Shown: positions 1 to 3,710 of the stretch, piece after piece
Layout of the letters: every line of letters begins with the position of its first letter
Numbering within the stretch: the stretch's first letter is position 1
Source: Ruminococcus sp.
GTDB lineage: Bacteria > Bacillota > Clostridia > Oscillospirales > Ruminococcaceae
DNA length: 6,419 nucleotides
Assembly (NCBI GenBank): GCA_003488415.1
Contig: DNLQ01000113.1
Location: 1 to 6,419, forward strand
Direction: 5' to 3'
The notes under the pieces: model-generated
Told to the model about the DNA's origin: nothing
Databases searched by the model: none
The model's input: only the letters and a program-made list of their open reading frames with translations
Translations under genes and position numbers: made by a program

Positions 1-23
1 TTGTTCCCTTTGGACTTTACAAG

Positions 24-54
24 TAGTACTTCTGACTTTAAATCAGAAGTACTA
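24..54. repeat. 12-bp inverted repeat (hairpin) beyond the apbE operon
   Basis: TAGTACTTCTGA (24-35) is perfectly complementary to TCAGAAGTACTA (43-54), leaving a 7-nt loop; a G-T pair at 23/55 can extend it. It lies about 60 nt beyond the stop codon of the leftward operon, where a terminator would be expected. Neither strand has a T-run after the stem, so it is not a canonical intrinsic terminator. It could be an mRNA 3'-end stabiliser, a factor-dependent terminator or a dispersed repeat. The 24 nt to its left are too short to assign. Confidence 0.6.
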
Positions 55-67
55 TGGCTTAATGCTT

Positions 68-92
68 CTGTATGAGTAACGTTCTTATACAG
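68..92. repeat. Second hairpin downstream of the apbE operon
   Basis: CTGTATGAG (68-76) pairs with CTTATACAG (84-92) through nine pairs including one G-T, around a 7-nt loop. Further weak pairs are possible outward to 65/95. It sits 25 nt past the stop of the 74-residue gene on the minus strand and 13 nt before the stronger hairpin at 24-54. No T-tract follows on either strand. With its neighbour it probably forms the 3' end structure of the leftward transcript, but that role is inferred from position only. Confidence 0.45.
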
Positions 93-116
93 GGGAAGTA
101 TTTTAATGGGAGCAGG

Positions 117-341
117 TCATTTCAGCTTGATTATCTCGTTCAGCAGCTTCAGGTCATCATCGGTCAGCTTCATGTTGGTACGGAGAGTCTTGCCTTCAGC
201 AGTTGTGAACGTCACTTCTATCGTACTGCCTTTGTCGGCACTTTTTGCAGCAGCCTTCATGAACTGGAAAATCTTCGGGTGATTCTCCTTGAAGGAGTGG
301 AGAAGAGGACGGAGTTTAAGCAGATCCATCGGATTTAACAT
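117..341 (-). CDS. Small hypothetical protein (74 aa), last gene of the apbE operon
   Basis: I do not recognise this protein family. It is 74 residues, soluble-looking, with no signal peptide, membrane segment or cysteine. Residues about 1-32 look helical and basic (NPMDLLKLRPLL, then a KENHPKIFQF stretch), 38-57 look like a beta hairpin (STIEVTF, KTLRTNM), and 59-74 form an amphipathic helix ending in LNEIIKLK. The ATG at 341 is preferred because AGAAAGG stands 9 nt upstream; the internal ATG at codon 5 has no such site. Its first 26 nt overlap the 3' end of the Gx-transporter gene, so it is probably translationally coupled and co-transcribed. This position is the best evidence that it is real and that it may be a cytoplasmic accessory of the membrane redox module. 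It lacks the D-x-x-S/T-G/A-A-T type site on which ApbE places FMN. Confidence 0.75.
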   Translation of the reverse strand: MLNPMDLLKLRPLLHSFKENHPKIFQFMKAAAKSADKGSTIEVTFTTAEGKTLRTNMKLTDDDLKLLNEIIKLK

Positions 342-846
342 TTTTATCAGCCTTTCTTTTTACATCGGGAGTCAGACGGTTCAGAACGTGCTGAGCCACA
401 AGTCCCGTGAATGTACCGGCAAAGCTGCCGGCAATTATCATTTTAGGATACCAGGCGAGTGGAGTGAGGGAACGGACTATAAGCAGAGCCACACACATCT
501 GCCCGGTGTTGTGGAGGAAAGCGCCTATGATGCTGCACAGCCACATATATCTCACAGGTATTATCTTACGCAGCAGCAGCATTCCGGCAAGGCACAGCAT
601 AGCTCCTGCCATTGAGTAAAGTATGGCGGAGAAATTGGAACTGAAGAACGCTCCCAGCAGTACTCTTGTGATCACCATAAGCAGAGTTTCCATGGGACTG
701 AATCTGTACACCGCATATACCGTGAAGATATTGGCAAGTCCGAGTTTAACCCCGGGGATGTAGTCCGGCATCTGCAATTCTATGATGAATACGATAAGGG
801 CAGCGGCAGTCAGCAGGGATAGCTCGGTAAGTCGTTTAGTTTTCAT
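316..846 (-). CDS. Gx transporter / EetB-like membrane protein (heptaprenyl diphosphate synthase component I family)
   Basis: This is a 176-residue polytopic membrane protein with about five or six hydrophobic segments (roughly 7-24, 36-48, 52-70, 74-93, 101-126, 132-155) and a hydrophilic, lysine-rich C-terminal tail. Family marks are E23LQMP, the P31GVKLGLANI loop, and the H112NTGQ region. Databases usually call the family 'heptaprenyl diphosphate synthase component I' or 'Gx transporter', but it resembles a small-molecule transporter S-component more than an enzyme. EetB of the Listeria extracellular electron transfer locus belongs here, as far as I recall. The gene starts 11 nt inside the NusG-II gene, with GGAG 6 nt before its ATG, and overlaps the next small gene by 26 nt. 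A partner prenyltransferase is not in the window, so a role in quinone or flavin handling is inferred from the neighbours. Confidence 0.85.
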   Translation of the reverse strand: MKTKRLTELSLLTAAALIVFIIELQMPDYIPGVKLGLANIFTVYAVYRFSPMETLLMVITRVLLGAFFSSNFSAILYSMAGAMLCLAGMLLLRKIIPVRYMWLCSIIGAFLHNTGQMCVALLIVRSLTPLAWYPKMIIAGSFAGTFTGLVAQHVLNRLTPDVKRKADKNVKSDGSA

Positions 847-1204
847 AGTTCACTCCGTTCCGGTCATCGAAGCGTATTATCAGTTTGTGCGGCAGGCATA
901 CGATAGGGGAGCCATCATTTCTCAGGACACCGGTCTTTACACAGGTGTGATCCGGGCAGTCTGCATCAGATACACGTATCGTTCCGTCGCTTATGACGAT
1001 TGTGTTCCAGCTTCCGTCGGGGTGGGTTATGGTGAACTCATGATCCGGTTCACGGCTCAGATCAAGAGTCTCTATGATCTTTCCCTCACGTTCTATAACC
1101 ACTATCTGCGAATGCCCGTGAATGTTCATCAGGATAACAGCCGCCACAGACGCAGCGAGGACGGCGATAATTGCCGCAAGACAAATCTTTACGCCCTTAG
1201 GCAC
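836..1204 (-). CDS. NusG domain II-containing membrane-anchored protein (EetA-like)
   Basis: This 122-residue protein has one N-terminal membrane segment (about 5-27) after a short basic start, which predicts a membrane anchor with the rest outside. The outer part (about 31-115) matches the NusG_II family found beside ApbE and Gx-transporter genes: a strand-rich stretch, then the D-C83-P-D-H-T-C88-V-K-T-G motif and I-V-C103-L-P-H-K-L. The three cysteines are typical of this family; their role is not established. It is not the transcription factor NusG, as the NGN domain is absent. EetA of flavin-based extracellular electron transfer loci is, to my knowledge, the same kind of protein. The start is a GTG with a near-perfect Shine-Dalgarno sequence inside the end of apbE; the two genes overlap by 8 nt. 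The stop overlaps the following gene by 11 nt. Confidence 0.87.
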   Translation of the reverse strand: MPKGVKICLAAIIAVLAASVAAVILMNIHGHSQIVVIEREGKIIETLDLSREPDHEFTITHPDGSWNTIVISDGTIRVSDADCPDHTCVKTGVLRNDGSPIVCLPHKLIIRFDDRNGVNYEN

Positions 1205-2234
1205 GGTGTATCACCTCCACAGGCATCGAACAGGAACTGGAAAAAGCATCGGAAATACCGTCGGTGCAGATCATCCTTCTGTCATTGGTAACGAGTATCA
1301 TATCGAAGTCCTCGTTGCCTGACTGCCAGTATGATACGGCTTTTTCTGTACCGGCAACGAACAGCGCAGTAGACAGCGCATCGCACATAATTCCGCTTTC
1401 GCCGATAATAGTAGCGGACACTACGCCGTTATCAGCCGGGCAGCCGGTGGAGGGATCAAGGATGTGCCAGTAGTTCTTGCCGTCCTCTCCGGTGAAGTAC
1501 CGCTCGTAGGTACCGGACGTGATGACAGCCTTGTCAGCGATCTCCACAACGCACATATCAGTATCCGGTGAGTACGGATTACGTACAGCCACCCTCCAGA
1601 GGCTTCCGTCGGGTTTTGTGCCGACGGTCTGCACGTTTCCGCCGAGATTGATAAGTCCGGAGCTTACACCTTTCTCACGCATTATTTGGGCAACGGCGTC
1701 GCTGGTATACCCTTTTGCGAGTGCTCCCAGGTCTATCATAACGTTTTCCGGAACTGATACAGTACTGTCTTCTGACTGTATCTGTCGGTAGTCCACTTTT
1801 TCAAGCAGCTCTGACAGCTCATGACTGTCTGGGATACGGTACTCTCCGGTGGTAAATCCCCACGCACGGAGTACGGGATACAGAGTGATGTCGAGGGCGC
1901 CGTCGGTAAGGCTGCCGTATCTGATCGCCGCATCTATTATGGCAGCGGTATTTCCGGAAACTCTGACCGGTTCACCGGAGGAGTTTATCCTGCTTATATC
2001 ACTTTCTGGCAGGGTGACGGAAAGCTCCTTTTCGAGACTGCTGATGAGCTTTTCAGAGCTGTCCAGTGCAGCTGAAGCGTTCTTACCGTAGGCACGTACT
2101 GACATGAAAGTATCCATAGCAAACAGGTCACGGGTGAAGGCTGTATTGTCGCTTATATCAATGTTGTTCCGGCATCCGCAGAGTGCCGTCATGAGAAGAC
2201 CGCAGACTGCGAAGGCAGATAGAGTTCTGTTCAT
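1197..2234 (-). CDS. apbE: FAD:protein FMN transferase, ApbE-family lipoprotein
   Basis: The enzyme transfers FMN from FAD to a threonine or serine of exported redox proteins, with Mg2+, on the outer face of the membrane. At 345 residues it has the usual family length. Residues 1-20 are a lipoprotein signal with lipobox LCG-C21. Family motifs run in order: D41TFMSVRAYG, D111GALDITLYPVLRAWGF, D168LGALAKGYTSDAV, G193LINLGGNV, S240GTYERYF, H257ILDPSTG, and D285ALSTA with D285 and T289 as likely metal ligands. The ATG at 2234 has GGAAAGGA 6 nt upstream. It is the first gene of a four-gene overlapping operon with EetA- and EetB-like genes, which points to the FmnB-type role in extracytosolic electron transfer. 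No flavinylation target is visible in the window, so its substrate must be encoded elsewhere. Confidence 0.96.
   Translation of the reverse strand: MNRTLSAFAVCGLLMTALCGCRNNIDISDNTAFTRDLFAMDTFMSVRAYGKNASAALDSSEKLISSLEKELSVTLPESDISRINSSGEPVRVSGNTAAIIDAAIRYGSLTDGALDITLYPVLRAWGFTTGEYRIPDSHELSELLEKVDYRQIQSEDSTVSVPENVMIDLGALAKGYTSDAVAQIMREKGVSSGLINLGGNVQTVGTKPDGSLWRVAVRNPYSPDTDMCVVEIADKAVITSGTYERYFTGEDGKNYWHILDPSTGCPADNGVVSATIIGESGIMCDALSTALFVAGTEKAVSYWQSGNEDFDMILVTNDRRMICTDGISDAFSSSCSMPVEVIHRA
1210..1218 (-). promoter_or_regulatory. Strong Shine-Dalgarno deciding the GTG start of the NusG-II gene
   Basis: On the minus strand GGAGGTGAT stands 5 nt before the GTG at 1204, an almost full complement to the 16S rRNA 3' end. 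It lies within the last codons of apbE, so this overlapping gene can be initiated independently of apbE termination. It is the main reason for accepting the GTG start. Confidence 0.85.
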
Positions 2235-2370
2235 AGGTTTTCCTTTCCAGGCTGTCGCCGCAGATGCAGCACGGCAGCATTGGCACTATTGCTCTTCCAA
2301 TTAACTCCTGAAGAATTACTGCGGCAAGCAGTAAAATTTGAGGGTTAGTTTGGCAGCAATATTATATGCC
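2235..2370 (-). promoter_or_regulatory. Structured 5' leader of the apbE operon
   Basis: If transcription starts about 7 nt after the -10 box, the apbE mRNA carries a leader of about 135 nt. On the minus strand TTACTGC (2334-2328) can pair with GCAGTAA (2322-2316) around a 5-nt loop. The overlapping GCCGCAG (2325-2319) can instead pair with CTGCGGC (2263-2257), which lies 8 nt upstream of the apbE Shine-Dalgarno region. The two pairings exclude each other, an arrangement seen in attenuators and riboswitches. I could not match it to any known riboswitch class; in particular it lacks the FMN riboswitch core. No convincing leader peptide is seen. Confidence 0.35.
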
Positions 2371-2376
2371 ACTAAC

Positions 2377-2405
2377 ATTATATCACAAGAAAACCGGTTT
2401 GTCTA
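2377..2405 (-). promoter_or_regulatory. Sigma-A-type promoter of the apbE operon
   Basis: On the minus strand a -35 box TAGACA (2405-2400) and a consensus -10 box TATAAT (2382-2377) are separated by 17 nt. The start site would fall near 2370. A second ATTATA at 2361-2366 with a poorer -35 could give an alternative start slightly downstream. This promoter is divergent from the plus-strand promoter about 90 bp away. Confidence 0.75.
2391..2400. promoter_or_regulatory. 10-bp palindrome inside the apbE promoter (possible operator)
   Basis: AAACCGGTTT is a perfect palindrome. It occupies the spacer of the apbE promoter and touches its -35 box, a position where a bound regulator would block RNA polymerase. 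No regulator gene lies in the window, and a 10-bp palindrome can occur by chance, so this is a position-based suggestion. Confidence 0.3.
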
Positions 2406-2495
2406 TACCCTTATGATCGTACAGATGTGAATTCAATGCAGGGATGCAGATGCGACAGCATAACATAATTTAAAACAAAAAACAATAAAAAGCTA

Positions 2496-2524
2496 TTGCA
2501 AAAACAGTCACAAGGGGTTATAAT
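2496..2524 (+). promoter_or_regulatory. Promoter of the SGNH-like membrane protein gene
   Basis: A -35 box TTGCAA (2496-2501, 4 of 6) and a consensus -10 TATAAT (2519-2524) are separated by 17 nt. An A-rich stretch at about 2466-2490 just upstream could act as an UP element. The start site would fall near 2531, giving a short leader of about 35 nt. Confidence 0.7.
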
Positions 2525-2566
2525 AAATATATAGTCTATTAAATCAGAACGATGTGGAGATTAACA

Positions 2567-3421
2567 ATGGAAAAGGATAAAAAGAGAACCGTACACAGAT
2601 CAAACAGCAAAAAGAAAGGCAGACCAAAGCTGAGATTCAGGGTGGGATGGCTGATATTCATATTTATACTGTCATTTCTTGCCTGCTTTATACTTTATAT
2701 GCTTGCAGCGAACTTCAATTCCGATTTCTTCCAGGAGGAATTTGATTCGATATCGGATATAGTGCCGGAGGATACAACACAGGAGCCTACAGAGGCTGCT
2801 CCGACCGAACAGAGCACAGAACAGACAGAGGAAAAGGTGATAACCAATCCTGTACCTGAGTCACCTGCCGCTGATCCGTCATATTTTGATTCCTGCTGCC
2901 TGATAACCGGTCCGGAACTTCTTTCAATGTCTGAACATTCACAGTTCAAAGATGTTATCGGCAGTGCAGAGCTTGGTGCGGCTAACTGTGGAGATATCAA
3001 GATCTCAAGCAGCTACGGTGAAGTGACCGTATATGAGACACTGAAGCTGAAGAAGCCGAAAAATGTATACCTTATGCTTGGCAATGATACAGGGAAAGTA
3101 CCTGTGGAGCAGCAGATCGCAAAGTACACCGATCTTATCAACAATCTGAAGGCTTCACTTCCCGAAATGAACATCTACGTTATGATGGAGCCGCCTGTGA
3201 TGTACGATAAGGACGGACTCACCAATGACGCTATCAACGGATACAACGGAGCTCTTCTCAACATGGCAAACAGTCTTGGAGTATACTGTATCGAATCAAA
3301 TACGGTATTCAAGTCCGAATCGGGAGCTTTATCCGAGTCATACTGGAACTATGAGACACTCACATTCAATGATGAAGGATTCAAGCTGTTTGAGGATCTG
3401 ATACTCAGGCACGTTGGCTGA
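2567..3421 (+). CDS. Membrane-anchored SGNH/GDSL-hydrolase-like protein, probably catalytically inactive
   Basis: This is a 284-residue protein with a very basic cytoplasmic N-terminus (1-26), one membrane segment (about 27-47), a Thr/Glu/Pro-rich linker (about 67-103) and an extracellular C-terminal domain (about 105-284). The domain follows the pattern of Firmicutes SGNH/GDSL hydrolases: an SYFD start, K166NVYLMLGND with a following Y-x-x-L-I helix, P199EMNIYVMMEPPV, and a C-terminal FNDEGFKLF helix. The catalytic positions look replaced: the expected GDS serine aligns with Pro116, and the C-terminal D-G-x-H aligns with E263-T-L-T266. It may be a pseudo-hydrolase that binds cell-wall or lipid ligands. 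The ATG at 2567 is chosen because GGAGA stands 6 nt upstream; the in-frame ATG at 2552 has no Shine-Dalgarno site. Its own promoter and terminator make it monocistronic. The CDS is firm; the family call is moderate. Confidence 0.85.
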   Translation: MEKDKKRTVHRSNSKKKGRPKLRFRVGWLIFIFILSFLACFILYMLAANFNSDFFQEEFDSISDIVPEDTTQEPTEAAPTEQSTEQTEEKVITNPVPESPAADPSYFDSCCLITGPELLSMSEHSQFKDVIGSAELGAANCGDIKISSSYGEVTVYETLKLKKPKNVYLMLGNDTGKVPVEQQIAKYTDLINNLKASLPEMNIYVMMEPPVMYDKDGLTNDAINGYNGALLNMANSLGVYCIESNTVFKSESGALSESYWNYETLTFNDEGFKLFEDLILRHVG

Positions 3422-3439
3422 AGTGAATAGTATTCTATG

Positions 3440-3477
3440 ATCTCTTGACACTATATATTGTGTCAAGAGATTTTTTT
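3440..3477 (+). terminator. Intrinsic terminator after the SGNH-like gene
   Basis: TCTCTTGACAC (3441-3451) pairs perfectly with GTGTCAAGAGA (3460-3470) around an 8-nt AT loop, extended by A3440-T3471. A run of seven T follows, then GC and eight more T. It begins 18 nt past the stop codon and works only for the plus strand. The stem is weak in GC (5 of 11 pairs) but long. Its inner half coincides with an NrdR-box match. Confidence 0.92.
3448..3463. promoter_or_regulatory. NrdR-box consensus match within the terminator
   Basis: ACACTATATATTGTGT fits the published NrdR consensus acaCwAtATaTwGtgt at all 16 positions. NrdR is the ATP/dATP-sensing repressor of ribonucleotide reductase genes. The site lies about 150 bp upstream of the nrdD promoter and is embedded in the hairpin of the preceding gene. 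It could be a remote operator or a chance result of a palindromic AT-rich terminator. NrdR boxes usually come in pairs about 31-32 bp apart; I see no partner at that distance. Confidence 0.4.
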
Positions 3478-3594
3478 GCTTTTTTTTAATGCTGAAACGG
3501 AAAATCGCTGAAAACCGTTGACCTGAAGAAATTTTCGTACAAAACCAATAATAATTTGCTGTGCCTCAAAAGGTCTGTTTGTAGATATTCACGA

Positions 3595-3623
3595 TTGACA
3601 GGAAGAATGATTTGCGCTATACT
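3595..3623 (+). promoter_or_regulatory. Promoter of nrdDG
   Basis: A perfect -35 TTGACA (3595-3600) and a -10 TATACT (3618-3623, 5 of 6) are separated by exactly 17 nt. The start site would be near 3630, leaving a leader of about 80 nt before nrdD. Such a strong core promoter implies a repressor, in keeping with the NrdR-like box downstream. The stretch 3478-3594 between terminator and promoter holds no gene or clear signal that I can see. Confidence 0.85.
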
Positions 3624-3656
3624 AAGAAAGAACCATATGTGAGAACGGGAAAAGAG

Positions 3657-3672
3657 ACACTACATATAGTAT
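3657..3672. promoter_or_regulatory. Candidate NrdR box in the nrdD leader
   Basis: ACACTACATATAGTAT matches 14 of 16 positions of the NrdR consensus; the mismatches are C at position 7 and A at position 15. It lies about 27-43 nt past the predicted start site, where a bound repressor could hinder initiation or elongation. A weak partner (8 of 16, good right half ending in GTGA) is at 3627-3642, 30 bp upstream, close to the usual tandem spacing. The match and its gene context support NrdR control; no nrdR gene is in the window. Confidence 0.6.
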
Positions 3673-3693
3673 AACGAGGAGAGTTGAAACTAT

Positions 3694-3705
3694 GGAGGCG
3701 GAGGT
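3694..3705 (+). promoter_or_regulatory. Double Shine-Dalgarno deciding the nrdD start
   Basis: Two GGAGG motifs in tandem (3694-3698 and 3700-3704) precede the ATG at 3711, the nearer by 6 nt. They settle the start at 3711 over the in-frame TTG at 3684, since the region between the two codons is the ribosome site itself and would encode an unlikely KLWRRRYN extension. Confidence 0.85.
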
Positions 3706-3710
3706 ATAAC

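Noticed and set aside
225..240. Possible flavinylation site D-K-G-S-T in the 74-residue protein
   Set aside because: It lacks the G/A-A-T ending of the ApbE target motif, and the protein has no signal for export to the side where ApbE acts.
782..1291. 169-codon plus-strand open frame opposite the NusG-II and apbE genes
   Set aside because: It is antisense to two clearly recognised genes, has no ribosome site or protein family signal, and its translation is low-complexity in arginine and histidine near its end.
2235..2280. Short out-of-frame ORF on the minus strand starting at 2280 (MLPCCICGDSLERK...) overlapping the apbE start, and a four-codon TTG frame after AGGAGTT in the leader
   Set aside because: The first lacks a well-placed ribosome site and runs into apbE out of frame; the second is too short to support. 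The cysteine-rich start looks like chance from the structured leader.
2235..2370. FMN, TPP or cobalamin riboswitch upstream of the apbE operon
   Set aside because: I looked for the conserved cores of these classes in the leader and did not find them; only generic alternative stems are present.
2552..2566. Upstream in-frame ATG of the SGNH-like gene
   Set aside because: The Shine-Dalgarno GGAGA lies downstream of this ATG and fits the ATG at 2567.
3684..3710. TTG start extending nrdD by nine codons
   Set aside because: The extension consists of the ribosome-binding region itself and adds residues before the ATP-cone that the family does not have.
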